Source: Mesorhizobium sp. WSM4311 (GTDB lineage Bacteria > Pseudomonadota > Alphaproteobacteria > Rhizobiales > Rhizobiaceae). From it: a DNA stretch of 64,000 nt. The notes under the pieces were generated by a model that was not told where the DNA came from, made no database searches, and worked only from the letters and a program-made list of their open reading frames with translations. The position numbers and the translations under genes were made by a program. Shown here one piece after another: positions 1 to 8,679 of the stretch. The stretch covers positions 248,001 to 312,000 of the forward strand of contig NZ_NSFV01000002.1 of assembly GCF_002295115.1 (NCBI RefSeq), in the 5' to 3' direction. Numbering within the stretch: position 1 is the stretch's first letter; every line of letters starts with the position of its first letter.

Positions 1-939
1 GATGGTCAGCGGTCCGGTGACCTTGCCTTCGCCCAGCGAAGCCGTGTCCAGCACCTCCTGCCGGTCGATGGCGCAGGAGATCGCCTGGCGCACCTTGAGC
101 TCGGTCATCGGCTTGCGCGACGGGTTGAGCTGCAGCACGTGATAGGCAAGCACCGGCACGCGGTTCAGCTGCAGGCTGGCCTCCTTCGGCACCAGTGTCG
201 CGACCAGCGGATCGTTGAGCAGGGCGAAATCGATCTGTTTGGTGCGCATGGCGGCCAGGATCGCCGCTTCGTCCGGCAGCACGCTGATCTCGATGCCGTC
301 GACGCCGGTCGCGCCGCCGGCCCAGTCCTTGTTGGCGCTCAGCATCTCCTTGGCGTTGGGGTCCCATTTGTCGAGCTTGAACGGGCCGGAACCAAGCGCC
401 TTGGTGCCGATCGACCCGGCCTTGATTTCACTGGCTGGGACGATCGCCGCGTTGACATCGCTCATCGCCGTCAGGATCGGCACGTCGGGCTGCGACAAAT
501 GGAAGACGACGGTGGCCGCATCAGGCGTGTCGATGCCGGCGATCGACAGGAAATTGGCGCGCGCGGCCGCGCCGGTCTTCTCGTCGAGGATGCGCTCGAA
601 CGAGGCCTTGACGTCGGCGGAGGTGACGGCCGTGCCGTCCTGGAATTTCGCCTTGGGATCGAGCTTGAAGGTCAGCTCCTTGCCGTCCTTGGAGAATTCC
701 CAGGAAGTGGCGATTGCCGGGATGATCTGCAGGCTGGCATCGACGCGCACCAGCGGCTCATAGATCAGTTCCAGGAGCCGCAGCGACGAAAAGGCCGTCT
801 GTTTATGCGGATCAAGTCCCGTGGCGTCCTGCGACCACGCCATGTGCAGCGTCGCGGCCTGTGTCGAAACCACAGCCACGCCGAGCATCGCGGCAACCGT
901 GATGGCCGACAGGAGTGTTCTTGTGAGATGCCTTGCCAT
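1..939 (-). CDS. ABC transporter substrate-binding protein, family 5 (partial)
   Basis: Periplasmic solute-binding protein of the peptide/opine/nickel family (SBP_bac_5), truncated by the left window edge, so the C-terminal part is missing (313 codons seen). The N-terminus is a signal peptide (positively charged MARHLTRTLL, hydrophobic stretch, cleavage near STQA-A). It is followed by the family pattern ATLHMAWSQDATGLDPHKQT and later LIYEPL. The ATG at 939 has GGGAGA nine bases upstream. It lies 124 bp downstream of murQ on the same strand. Given the murA/kinase/murQ genes, the ligand is plausibly a muropeptide or cell-wall peptide (inference); plain dipeptide or opine uptake is the alternative. 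Permease and ATPase genes should follow outside the window. Confidence 0.85.
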   Translation of the reverse strand, partial: MARHLTRTLLSAITVAAMLGVAVVSTQAATLHMAWSQDATGLDPHKQTAFSSLRLLELIYEPLVRVDASLQIIPAIATSWEFSKDGKELTFKLDPKAKFQDGTAVTSADVKASFERILDEKTGAAARANFLSIAGIDTPDAATVVFHLSQPDVPILTAMSDVNAAIVPASEIKAGSIGTKALGSGPFKLDKWDPNAKEMLSANKDWAGGATGVDGIEISVLPDEAAILAAMRTKQIDFALLNDPLVATLVPKEASLQLNRVPVLAYHVLQLNPSRKPMTELKVRQAISCAIDRQEVLDTASLGEGKVTGPLTI

Positions 940-1032
940 TTTCGTCTCCCATTATGATTTGAACTTGAGGCCTTGCAGTTTCTACGGACCGCTTCCAAGA
1001 CACACATGCTTTGGAGTATCGGCCCAGTCTAT

Positions 1033-1078
1033 GCGGCTTCACGCCGTCTTGTCTAAAGCGGCTTCATGCCGTCCTGTC
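1033..1078. repeat. Two-copy imperfect tandem repeat at the murQ 3' end
   Basis: A 21-bp unit beginning GCGGCTTCACGCCGTC occurs at 1033-1053 and again, with two mismatches, at 1058-1078, a period of 25 bp. The right copy contains the last codons and stop of murQ; the left copy is intergenic. It looks like a local duplication of the gene end. Confidence 0.6.
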
Positions 1079-1969
1079 GCTGATCGCCTTTCGCAGGAAA
1101 CCTCCGGCCTTGCCGAGCGCCGCGCGCGCCGCCTCGACATCGAAGCCTGTGATCGCCACCAGGATCGCCAGCTTCACATCATTGCCGGTCTGGGCGAGCA
1201 CCTGTTTGGCACGCTGCGCCGTGCAGCCGCTGGTCTGCATGACGATCCTGATGGCTCTCGCGACCAGCTTTTTGTTGGACGGGTTGAGGTCGACCATCAG
1301 ATTCTCATAGCTCTTGCCGATGCGGATCATCGAGGCCGTGGTCAGCATGTTGAGCACCAGCTTCTGCGCCGTTCCCGACTTCAGCCGGGTCGATCCGGTG
1401 AGAACCTCAGGCCCGACGACCGGCGAGATGGCGATGTCGGCGATGCCGGCAATGGTCGATGCCGGATTGCAGGACAGGGCAACCGTGGTCGCGCCGACCT
1501 GCTTCGCATAGTTCAGTCCGCCGATGACGTAAGGCGTGCGCCCGCTGACGGCGATGCCCACCACGACATCGTCCGGTGTGAGCCCGATCTCCTGCAGGGC
1601 CTGCGCGCCCATTTTCGGGTCATCCTCGGCACCTTCCGTCGACCGCACCAAAGCGTCCGGGCCGCCGGCGATCAGGCCGATCACCATGTCCTCGGGCACG
1701 CCGAAGGTGGGCGGGCATTCCGACGCATCGAGGACGCCGAGCCGGCCGCTGGTGCCGGCGCCGACATAGATAAGCCGCGCGCCTTTCTGGAAGGCAAGCA
1801 CGATCCGGTCGACCGCGGCGGCGATTTCCGGCAGCACCTTTTCGACAGCCACAGGCACAATACTGTCCTCGTCATTGATCTTGCGCAGCACATCGATGGT
1901 CGGCAGCAGGTCGATATCCATCGTCCGCGGATTGCGGCCTTCGGAAACCAGTAGGTCCAGCTCAGACAT
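1064..1969 (-). CDS. murQ: N-acetylmuramic acid 6-phosphate etherase (MurQ)
   Basis: Cleaves the D-lactyl ether of MurNAc-6-phosphate to give GlcNAc-6-phosphate in cytoplasmic peptidoglycan recycling. About 301 aa, normal for the family. The SIS-type sugar-phosphate fold is recognisable: [20 protein letters not shown] followed by PPTFGVP and GLIAGG, the etherase signature carrying the catalytic Glu, then STEGAEDD and SGRTPYV. I chose the ATG at 1969 because AAGGG lies six bases upstream and the start then matches the family N-terminus ([13 protein letters not shown]). An ATG at 1987 would add six residues. A perfect palindrome at 2128-2142 lies upstream and is the likely MurR operator. Same strand as murA and the kinase, 163-181 bp after the latter. 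Confidence 0.93.
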   Translation of the reverse strand: MSELDLLVSEGRNPRTMDIDLLPTIDVLRKINDEDSIVPVAVEKVLPEIAAAVDRIVLAFQKGARLIYVGAGTSGRLGVLDASECPPTFGVPEDMVIGLIAGGPDALVRSTEGAEDDPKMGAQALQEIGLTPDDVVVGIAVSGRTPYVIGGLNYAKQVGATTVALSCNPASTIAGIADIAISPVVGPEVLTGSTRLKSGTAQKLVLNMLTTASMIRIGKSYENLMVDLNPSNKKLVARAIRIVMQTSGCTAQRAKQVLAQTGNDVKLAILVAITGFDVEAARAALGKAGGFLRKAISDRTA

Positions 1970-2121
1970 CAACCCTTGCTCGGTCATTCCAGTGCTTTCA
2001 AAAAATTCTGCTGCCGGCGTCCGACATGGCTCAACGGGCCCCAGGCACACGGACCTTGGGTCCGTCATCACAGGTTTTTCTTTGTTAACTTTTTAGAATT
2101 GGATATTCGTATCGTCAACAG

Positions 2122-2143
2122 GAAATTGGAATATTTTATTCCT
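2122..2143. promoter_or_regulatory. Putative MurR operator upstream of murQ
   Basis: The 15-bp perfect inverted repeat GGAATATTTTATTCC (2128-2142, half-sites GGAATA/TATTCC around TTT) sits in the gap before murQ, inside a 22-bp block (2122-2143) repeated exactly at 4402-4423. The two places are the murQ upstream region and the murA-murR divergent region, so the simplest reading is a binding site for the RpiR/MurR regulator encoded at 4452. Confidence 0.75.
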
Positions 2144-2149
2144 ATGTCG

Positions 2150-3034
2150 CTAAGCCTGCCCTACGCAGAATGATCTCTTGGCAAGGATGATCGCACCGGA
2201 CACGGCGTCGCCGTCGGCGGGCTTCAGGCGGCGCCTTACATCGGGCGAAAGCCAGGGTTCGAGCGGGCTGGCGAGGCCGCCCAGCAGGGTCACGCGCGGC
2301 GCGCCTTTTTCGAACAGCACCCGCACCAGCGTGTCGATCTGCTCGGCGGCACTTTGCACGATGCGTCGTCCGGCCGGATCGCCCTGGTCGGCATGGCGCA
2401 TCACCATCGGCGCCAGCGCGGCGTAATCCGTGGCACTGGCGCCGTCCATCCAGGCGACCGCTTCCATGGGATCGCCCTCGAAGCGCTGCATCACTTCCGC
2501 CAGCAGCGCCGTCCGCTCGTGCCGCCCGTCATGGGCGCGCAACGCCATTTGCACGGCTTTCAGGCCGAGATCGGCGCCGCTGCCTTCGTCGGAGATCGGA
2601 AAACCGTAGCCGCCGACGCGCAGGTCGCGCCCTTCGACGAAGCCGAGGCCGATCGAGCCGGTCCCGGCAATTACGATGGCGCCATCCCTGCCGGAATGGG
2701 CGCCCAGGCAGGCGCCGACACCGTCGCTGACGTAATCGATGCTCGCAAAGGGGTGCGCGATCGCCCGCAGCACTTCCAACGCGCCCTTCCGGCCGATACC
2801 GGCAAGCCCGATGCCGGCGCGGATCCGGGAGGTCTCGCTCGGCCCAAAGCCAGCCTCCTCGATCGCCGCACCAAAGGCTTTGGCTATGGAGGCCCAGGCC
2901 GCGTCGATGCCGAGCCGCGTCGTCGCCGGGCCGGACAGGCCCTGTCCAAGCACGTAGCCTTCCGCCTCTTCGATACGAGCCCTGCAGCCGGTGCCGCCAC
3001 CATCGACGCCGAGAAAATAGTCAGCGCCGCTCAT
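2150..3034 (-). CDS. BadF/BadG/BcrA/BcrD-type kinase, probable GlcNAc or MurNAc kinase
   Basis: ASKHA-fold sugar kinase, 294 aa. Phosphate-binding motifs are clear: YFLGVDGGGTGCRARI at the N-terminus, then AGIGLAG, VSDGVGACLGAH and VIAGTGSIGLGF, followed by GGYGFPISDEGSGADLG. This is the pattern of N-acetylglucosamine kinases (NagK) and of the related MurNAc/GlcNAc kinase MurK. It overlaps the murA stop by four bases (ATGA), so the two are translationally coupled, and murQ follows. Because MurQ needs MurNAc-6-phosphate, a MurK-like role on MurNAc is attractive, but specificity cannot be read from sequence. The ATG at 3034 is preferred over a more distal frame start because it fits the family N-terminus and the overlap. 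Confidence 0.85.
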   Translation of the reverse strand: MSGADYFLGVDGGGTGCRARIEEAEGYVLGQGLSGPATTRLGIDAAWASIAKAFGAAIEEAGFGPSETSRIRAGIGLAGIGRKGALEVLRAIAHPFASIDYVSDGVGACLGAHSGRDGAIVIAGTGSIGLGFVEGRDLRVGGYGFPISDEGSGADLGLKAVQMALRAHDGRHERTALLAEVMQRFEGDPMEAVAWMDGASATDYAALAPMVMRHADQGDPAGRRIVQSAAEQIDTLVRVLFEKGAPRVTLLGGLASPLEPWLSPDVRRRLKPADGDAVSGAIILAKRSFCVGQA

Positions 3035-4287
3035 GTGCTCAGCCGCTCGATGTCGGCACCGCAAAGCCGCAGCTTGCGGTCCAACTGCTCATAGCCGCGG
3101 TCGAGATGATAGACGCGGTTGATGATCGTCCCGCCTTCGCTGACCAGCGCTGCCAGAACCAGCGACACCGAGGCGCGCAGGTCGGTGGCCATCACCTGCG
3201 CGCCATGCAGTTTCTCGCCGCCGCGCACCAAAGCCATGGTGCCTTGCAGCTTGATGTTGGCGCCGAGGCGCATCAGTTCGGGCACATGCATGAAGCGGTT
3301 CTCGAAGATGGTTTCACGCAGCAGCGACGCACCCTCGGCGCAACACATCAGCGCCATGAACTGTGCCTGCAGGTCGGTCGGAAACCCCGGATAGGGTTCC
3401 GTCGTGAGATCGGCGGCCTTGAGCGGCCGGTCGCGCGACACGATGAGCCCGCGATCACCGGGCCAGACGCTGACGCCGGTGGTTTCCAGCAATTGCACCA
3501 CCGAGGCCATATGCTCGAGCCGGGCATGGGTGAGCTCGAGCTGGCCGCCGGTGATTGCCGCGGCGATGGCATAGGTCCCGGCCTCGATGCGGTCGGGAAT
3601 GATGTCGTGCCTGGCCGCGTGCCAACCGGTGTCGCCGGCGATCAGGATGCGGTGCGTGCCGGCGCCCTCGATGCGCGCTCCCATGGCGTTGAGGCAAGCG
3701 GCGAGATCGGCCACTTCCGGCTCGCGCGCCGCGTTGAGGATCTCGGTTTCGCCCCTGGCCGTGGTCGCCGCCATCATGGCGGTTTCCGTTGCCCCGACGG
3801 ACGGCGAGCTGAGCACGATGCGCGTCCCGGTCAGCCCGCTCGGCGCCGAAGCGACGATCAGGCCATTCTCGATGGCGATCTTGGCGCCGAGCGCGGCGAG
3901 GGCGGCGACATGCATGTCGACCGGCCGCGCGCCGATCGCGCAGCCGCCCGGCAGCGAAACACGGGCATGGCCGAAACGGGCCAGCAGCGGCGCCAGAACC
4001 AGCACCGTCGCGCGCATTTTTCGTACCGTGTCGTAGGATGTCTCCTTGGAAACGGCGGCACTTGTGTCGATCATCGCGGCATGCGCCGATCGCGTCACTT
4101 CGGCGCCGTGAAGCCGCACCACGCCCAGCATGTTCTCGACGTCGGTCACATCAGGCAAATTGGTCAGCTCGAGCGGGTAGGGGCTGAGCAGGGCGGCCGC
4201 GATCTGTGGCAAGGCAGCGTTCTTGGCGCCGGAAATGGTGACCGCGCCTTCCAGTCTTGGTCCGCCGACGATCCGCAATCTGTCCAT
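3031..4287 (-). CDS. murA: UDP-N-acetylglucosamine 1-carboxyvinyltransferase (MurA paralogue)
   Basis: EPSP-synthase-fold enzyme transferring enolpyruvate from PEP to UDP-GlcNAc, the first committed step of peptidoglycan synthesis. 418 aa, full length. The substrate-binding Lys-Asn ([17 protein letters not shown]) near residue 22 and the catalytic Cys in [16 protein letters not shown] near residue 116 are present, so it should be active and fosfomycin-sensitive. Its place at the head of an amino-sugar kinase/etherase cluster, facing an RpiR-type regulator, suggests an additional, regulated copy dedicated to recycling or stress rather than the housekeeping gene (inference; the rest of the genome is not visible). 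Transcribed from the operator region at 4402-4423. Confidence 0.93.
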   Translation of the reverse strand: MDRLRIVGGPRLEGAVTISGAKNAALPQIAAALLSPYPLELTNLPDVTDVENMLGVVRLHGAEVTRSAHAAMIDTSAAVSKETSYDTVRKMRATVLVLAPLLARFGHARVSLPGGCAIGARPVDMHVAALAALGAKIAIENGLIVASAPSGLTGTRIVLSSPSVGATETAMMAATTARGETEILNAAREPEVADLAACLNAMGARIEGAGTHRILIAGDTGWHAARHDIIPDRIEAGTYAIAAAITGGQLELTHARLEHMASVVQLLETTGVSVWPGDRGLIVSRDRPLKAADLTTEPYPGFPTDLQAQFMALMCCAEGASLLRETIFENRFMHVPELMRLGANIKLQGTMALVRGGEKLHGAQVMATDLRASVSLVLAALVSEGGTIINRVYHLDRGYEQLDRKLRLCGADIERLST

Positions 4288-4401
4288 GGCTGAACCCTTT
4301 CGTGGCGAAAGCCCGGTCGGAGGCCGGTCTCTCCGGGAGAGCCATTCGATTCTCGAACCTGGCAGGTTCGAGATTTAATTCTGCGTTCTTGGCTGTCAAT
4401 C

Positions 4402-4423
4402 GAAATTGGAATATTTTATTCCT
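4402..4423. promoter_or_regulatory. Putative MurR operator in the murA-murR divergent region
   Basis: Second copy of the 22-bp block seen at 2122-2143, with the same palindrome GGAATATTTTATTCC at 4408-4422. It lies 29 bp before the murR start and about 115 bp before the murA start, so one site could control both directions and give autoregulation. Confidence 0.75.
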
Positions 4424-4451
4424 CCGAGCATCGAAGCGCTCCTGAGGGTCC

Positions 4452-5312
4452 ATGTCCGTTCTCAAGAAGATCAATGCGAAGCTCGACGGCATGGCGCCCG
4501 GCGACCGCGAGATCGGCCAGTACATCGTCGACAATCCCGACCAGATGCTGCGCCTGTCGACGGCAGCGCTGGCAGCCGAGATCGGCCGTAGTCAGTCGAG
4601 TGTCGTCAAGTTCAGCCAGAAGCTCGGCTATGCCAGCTACCAGGAGCTCAAGCTCGCCGTCAGCGAGGCCAAGGCACAGGACTGGCAGGTGCCGGCCGGC
4701 GTCATCCACGGCTCGATCGAGGTTGGAGACACCTATCCGGTCATCCTCAAGAAACTGATCGGCAGCAAGCTTCTATCGATGCAGCAGACCGTCGCCGCCA
4801 ACAGCGAGCGCATCATCTCCCGGACGCTTGAGCTGCTCGATGGCGCGCGCCGCATCCACCTGGTCGGCGTCGGCGCCTCCTCGCTGGTGGCGCGCGATTT
4901 CTCCTACAAGCTGATGAAGCTCGGCCGCAACGTGCTGCACGACAGCGACAGCCACATCCAGATGGCCAATGCCGCGACGCTCGGGCCTGGCGACGTGTTG
5001 TTCGCGCTGTCCTATTCCGGCGCCAGCATCGAAACCTTGCGCATCGCCGAGCTCGCCGCCAAGCGCGGCACGACAGTGATCGCCGTCACCGGCCTGCACG
5101 ACAATCCGCTGAGCCGGGTCGCCGACATCCGCCTCTACACCATCGCCGACGAGGAGCGCGCGCGCTCTTCCTCAATCACCGCACGCGACGCGCAGCTGAC
5201 GCTGACCGATCTGTTGTTCATCCTTTTTCTGCAGAAGCAGCCGGACGCCAACGACTATGTCCACAACAGCGAGGCGGCGGTCTCGGTGCTGAAGGCCGAG
5301 CGGTCCTCGTAG
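4452..5312 (+). CDS. RpiR/MurR-family transcriptional regulator
   Basis: 286 aa. An N-terminal RpiR-type helix-turn-helix (residues about 1-75; AALAAEIGRSQSSVVKFSQK is the recognition region) is followed by a SIS sugar-phosphate-binding domain (RRIHLVGVGASSLVARDF; LFALSYSGASIETL) that would sense a phosphorylated amino sugar such as MurNAc-6-phosphate. Divergent from murA, with an operator-like palindrome between them and another before murQ. The architecture and context match MurR of enteric bacteria, a repressor relieved by MurNAc-6P; the ligand here is inferred. ATG at 4452. Confidence 0.88.
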   Translation: MSVLKKINAKLDGMAPGDREIGQYIVDNPDQMLRLSTAALAAEIGRSQSSVVKFSQKLGYASYQELKLAVSEAKAQDWQVPAGVIHGSIEVGDTYPVILKKLIGSKLLSMQQTVAANSERIISRTLELLDGARRIHLVGVGASSLVARDFSYKLMKLGRNVLHDSDSHIQMANAATLGPGDVLFALSYSGASIETLRIAELAAKRGTTVIAVTGLHDNPLSRVADIRLYTIADEERARSSSITARDAQLTLTDLLFILFLQKQPDANDYVHNSEAAVSVLKAERSS

Positions 5313-5659
5313 GCGTAGGCCGCCTGGTCGGCGGATGGGTTATCGCTGGCGGGGTCAGCAAAGCGCTACCAGGTCGTGTGCACCCTCAGCTTGAACGAAC
5401 GGCCTTCGGCCAGGCGCGCCCGGTGCCGATCCAACCACCGGCTTGAACCGGCAGGTCGGCCCGCGATTGCCCTCAAACGTGCAGCAACGCGCCCATTTCC
5501 GCGATCTTATCTATCAGGAAATACTTATATTTTGAGATGCTGTGCCGCTTCGCTCACTATCCAGAAAGAGCGCAATGTAAAATATACGCTTACTTAACCT
5601 CCGCGTGCATACTGCGGAGTGGGCAGACCTGCTTGCTTGCTCTCCCGCACGAATTGAGA
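5313..5659. other. Intergenic region of 347 bp
   Basis: No convincing gene. It contains an AT-rich patch around 5505-5535 that could carry the promoter of the downstream binding-protein operon, and a small inverted repeat CTCCGC/GCGGAG at 5599-5604 and 5614-5619 whose role is unknown. No clear terminator after murR. Confidence 0.5.
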
Positions 5660-6496
5660 ATGCGCATGTCGGTTACGCGTCGTACGCTGCTTATGGCCGG
5701 AAGCGGTGGGTTGCTGATCTCGCAGGCTCAGGCGGCCAGCACTCAGGCGCAGGACGCCCCAAAGCCCGTCGCAGGCGGCGATGTGTTGCGTATCGCAATG
5801 CCGGCTTTTGCTTCCAATCCGTTCTTCCCGGCCGATGGGCTGGGCGACAATGGCATAGACATGGAACTGGCGCACGGCATCGCTGCGCAGCTTGGCGTGG
5901 AGCCGGTGTTCGACCGCTCCGCCGCAACATTCGACGGCATGGTGAACCTGGTGAGTTCCGGCCAAGCGGATCTGGCGATCGGCAAGCTCAGCCGGACCCT
6001 TCAGCGCGGTCGGTCGATCGTCTATTCCCGGCCCTACGCCATGCTGCGCCAAGGGCTGATCGCCAACCGGCTCAACCTGGCGCGTATTGCGCAAGGCAAG
6101 CCGCCCGAGCAGATCATCCGCGAATTCACGGGCGATCTCGGCGTGATCGAGGGCTCTTCATTCGCCACCTATGCGCCGACAACCTTCCCGCACGCGCAGA
6201 TCCGCCGCTTCGCCAGCTGGGATTTGATCATCGATGCGATCCGCAACGGGACGCTCGACATGGCCTACCGCGATGATTTCGAGATCAAGAAGCTGATGGT
6301 CGACGATCCGTCGATGACGGTCGTCGCGCGCTCGATCACGCTGACCGACAAAGTCGACACCATCGCCGTCGGCGTGCGGCCGGACAATCCGCACCTCGCG
6401 GCCTTTGTCGACCTCTATCTCGATCTCGCCCGGGGGCAGCAGGTCCTCAACACGGACGAGATCATCGCCCGCTATCGCCAGGGGAGCAAAGCCTGA
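5660..6496 (+). CDS. Periplasmic amino-acid-type substrate-binding protein (family 3)
   Basis: About 278 aa. The N-terminus SVTRRTLLMAGSGGLL followed by SQAQA resembles a twin-arginine or Sec export signal, so the protein is exported. The mature part has the family 3 layout of polar amino-acid binders: DVLRIAMPAF start, GIDMELAHGIAAQLG, VNLVSSGQADLAIGKLSRT, GVIEGSSFATYAP, and a hinge-return segment TIAVGVRPDNPHL. Starts at ATG 5660 or 5666; neither has a strong ribosome site. One base separates it from the carrier gene at 6498, with no ABC permease or ATPase nearby. The binding protein is therefore apparently paired with a secondary carrier, which is unusual. Ligand probably an acidic or small amino acid (inference from the racemase). 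Confidence 0.8.
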   Translation: MRMSVTRRTLLMAGSGGLLISQAQAASTQAQDAPKPVAGGDVLRIAMPAFASNPFFPADGLGDNGIDMELAHGIAAQLGVEPVFDRSAATFDGMVNLVSSGQADLAIGKLSRTLQRGRSIVYSRPYAMLRQGLIANRLNLARIAQGKPPEQIIREFTGDLGVIEGSSFATYAPTTFPHAQIRRFASWDLIIDAIRNGTLDMAYRDDFEIKKLMVDDPSMTVVARSITLTDKVDTIAVGVRPDNPHLAAFVDLYLDLARGQQVLNTDEIIARYRQGSKA

Positions 6497-6497
6497 C

Positions 6498-7859
6498 ATG
6501 GCCATCTCCGACGTAGCCGGTCCCGTGCCTTTCGATTGGCGCCTCGCGGCAAGGCGCATCTTGCGCTCGCCGGTGACGACGCTCGCGATGATCGGGGCAG
6601 GGATCCTGTGCGGTCTCTACTATCCGGCCTTTGCCCATGCGATCAGCCCTGTCGCGCAGCTCTACCTGAATTTCCTCAAGATGGTCGTCCTGCCTTACCT
6701 GGTCTCGTCGGTCATCTTCTCCATCACGGCGATGGTCCAGGACCCCAAATCGGTGCGTTACCTCGGCAAGGTGGGTATGGCCGTTCTGGTCGTGTCGTTC
6801 CTGGGCGTACTGGTGAGCGGCAGCTTGTCGCTGATCCTCCAGCCGGGCCAGATCGAGAACCACCAGTCGCGAATCGAGCTTGGCGAGTTCATCAATTCGC
6901 AGGGCAGCGTCTCCACCGATCTCGCCTTCCCGTTCCAGCCGCCATCCAATGAAGGCGCCGACAGCGGGCATTCGATCCTGCTCGACCTGGTGCCGAACAA
7001 TGTCTTCAACGCGCTGGCCTCGGGCCAGACCATCCAGGTCCTGCTGTTCTGCCTGCTTTTCGGGCTCGCCATGGGCAAGATCCCCCAACCTTCATCCATG
7101 AGCCTGACTCAGGCGCTCAACGCGGTCTACCGGGCCTGTACGGTCCTCACCAACTGGTTCATCTGGGGATTGCCCTTCGCAACCTTCATCCTGATCGCGG
7201 ACCAGGCTGCGACGACCGGGACCAAGCCGCTCATGCTGATGGGCGGTTACCTGCTGGTGATGGGGCTTTCCTGCCTCATATTCGTCGCCGGCGCCTTTGC
7301 CATTATCGCCATCCGGTCGCGGCGCAGCTACTGGACGACGATCAAGACCTGCCAGCCCCTGCTGATGGTGGCCATCACCACGCGCTCCACCGTCGCTTCG
7401 CTGCCGTGGGTCATCAACCTGTTGAGCGAGCGCCTGCGGTTCAACCTCGTGGTCGTCGAACTGCTGGTGCCGCTGCAGGCGGCATTGCTGCGCACCGGCC
7501 CGGCGCTGCTCTACACCTCGGGCACCCTGTTCATCGCCCAGCTCTACGGCCATCCGCTCGGCGTGTCTAACCTCGTGCTGGTCGGCATCGCTTCCGCGCT
7601 TCTCGCGCTCACGACCGGCGGCATGGGCAGCCTGCTCATCCTGTCCCAGATGTCCATCGTGTGCGGCTACCTGAAGCTCCCCTTTGAAGCGGCGTTTGCC
7701 CTGTTCGTCGCGGTGGATGCGGCCGTGGACACGTTCATGACGCTGGCCAGCGTTTGCACGGTCGCGGCGAGCACGGCAATGGTCGCGCCCAGCCACAGGG
7801 AGGCGACGCAGCCTGTCGAAACCGTCTCGGAACAGCTCGAAGCCGAGCCGGTCCGATGA
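6498..7859 (+). CDS. Divergent SDF/DAACS-family (cation:dicarboxylate/amino acid symporter-like) carrier
   Basis: 453 aa inner-membrane carrier with about eight hydrophobic segments plus hairpin-like regions. The start resembles the glutamate/dicarboxylate symporter family (NFLKMVVLPYLVSSVIFSI), and an HP1-like TTRSTVASLP is present. By eye, canonical residues are lost: the TM7 NMDGT motif reads YTSGT, and the TM8 pattern DMGRTMVNVTGD reads roughly DTFMTLASVCTV, so the substrate-binding Arg, the Asn and the Asp of the cation sites are not conserved. A long loop follows TM3 (QIENHQSRIELGEF onward). Tightly packed between the binding protein (1-bp gap) and the racemase (4-bp overlap). ATG 6498. 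Confidence 0.8.
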   Translation: MAISDVAGPVPFDWRLAARRILRSPVTTLAMIGAGILCGLYYPAFAHAISPVAQLYLNFLKMVVLPYLVSSVIFSITAMVQDPKSVRYLGKVGMAVLVVSFLGVLVSGSLSLILQPGQIENHQSRIELGEFINSQGSVSTDLAFPFQPPSNEGADSGHSILLDLVPNNVFNALASGQTIQVLLFCLLFGLAMGKIPQPSSMSLTQALNAVYRACTVLTNWFIWGLPFATFILIADQAATTGTKPLMLMGGYLLVMGLSCLIFVAGAFAIIAIRSRRSYWTTIKTCQPLLMVAITTRSTVASLPWVINLLSERLRFNLVVVELLVPLQAALLRTGPALLYTSGTLFIAQLYGHPLGVSNLVLVGIASALLALTTGGMGSLLILSQMSIVCGYLKLPFEAAFALFVAVDAAVDTFMTLASVCTVAASTAMVAPSHREATQPVETVSEQLEAEPVR

Positions 7860-8668
7860 TCGACGACAGCATCCGTCCCCAACTCGGCATTATCGGCGGC
7901 CTCGGGCCGCTTGCATCGGCCGACTTCTACTTCAAGCTGACCCGAATGACCCAGGCATTCCGGGACAACGACCATGTGCCTGCCGTCATCCTCAGTGTGC
8001 CACAGCTGCCCGACAGGACCGAGGCGATCCTTGGCAACCATGACGGACCGCTGGCGCCTCTGAAAGCCGCGGTCTCGACGCTCAATGTGCTCGGTGTTAC
8101 CTGTATTGCCATGCCTTGCAACACCGCCCATCATTGGTACGACCAACTGGCGGCGAATTCGCAAGCGCAGATCATCCATATCGGCGACGCAGCCGTGGCC
8201 GAAACGCGTCGTGGCCTGGACCGGGGCCGGGTTGCGATTCTCGCCACCCAGGGCACGCTGGTCTCCGGCTTCTATCAGGACAAGATGTCGGCGGCGGGAT
8301 TTGGGCTCTGCCTTCCCGCGAACACCGAGTTCCAGGAGCGCGTCGACAACGCGATCAGTCTCGTCAAGGCCGGTTCGACGATGGAGGCGGCGATCGAGAC
8401 CGAGCGCGCGCTTGATATCGCGCAAACGGCCGGCGCCGATGCCGCCCTTCTTGGCTGCACCGAACTGTCGGTGGTGGCCGCCAGCCTCAACGATGTCAGT
8501 GGATTGGTCGTCATCGACAGCAATGCGGCCCTGGCGCGAGCCTGTCTGACACGATTGGGTTTCGGTGCGCAAGACGCTCGGGGCCTGCTGGCCGTACCGC
8601 AGCTGCCGGGACATGACCGATCGCTGCACGCCAGTTCTGTCATACTGGCTAGATGCTCGGTTCCATGA
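7856..8668 (+). CDS. Aspartate/glutamate racemase family protein
   Basis: 270 aa. PLP-independent two-cysteine racemase fold: the N-terminus LGIIGGLGPLASADFYFKL, the first catalytic Cys in TCIAMPCNTAHHWYD and the second in AALLGCTELSVV. It would interconvert L- and D-aspartate, glutamate or a related amino acid in the cytoplasm. Overlaps the carrier stop by four bases (ATGA), so the two are translationally coupled; with the binding protein they form a capture-import-epimerise operon. The exact substrate cannot be assigned. Confidence 0.88.
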   Translation: MIDDSIRPQLGIIGGLGPLASADFYFKLTRMTQAFRDNDHVPAVILSVPQLPDRTEAILGNHDGPLAPLKAAVSTLNVLGVTCIAMPCNTAHHWYDQLAANSQAQIIHIGDAAVAETRRGLDRGRVAILATQGTLVSGFYQDKMSAAGFGLCLPANTEFQERVDNAISLVKAGSTMEAAIETERALDIAQTAGADAALLGCTELSVVAASLNDVSGLVVIDSNAALARACLTRLGFGAQDARGLLAVPQLPGHDRSLHASSVILARCSVP

Positions 8669-8679
8669 AGGTGGAAATG

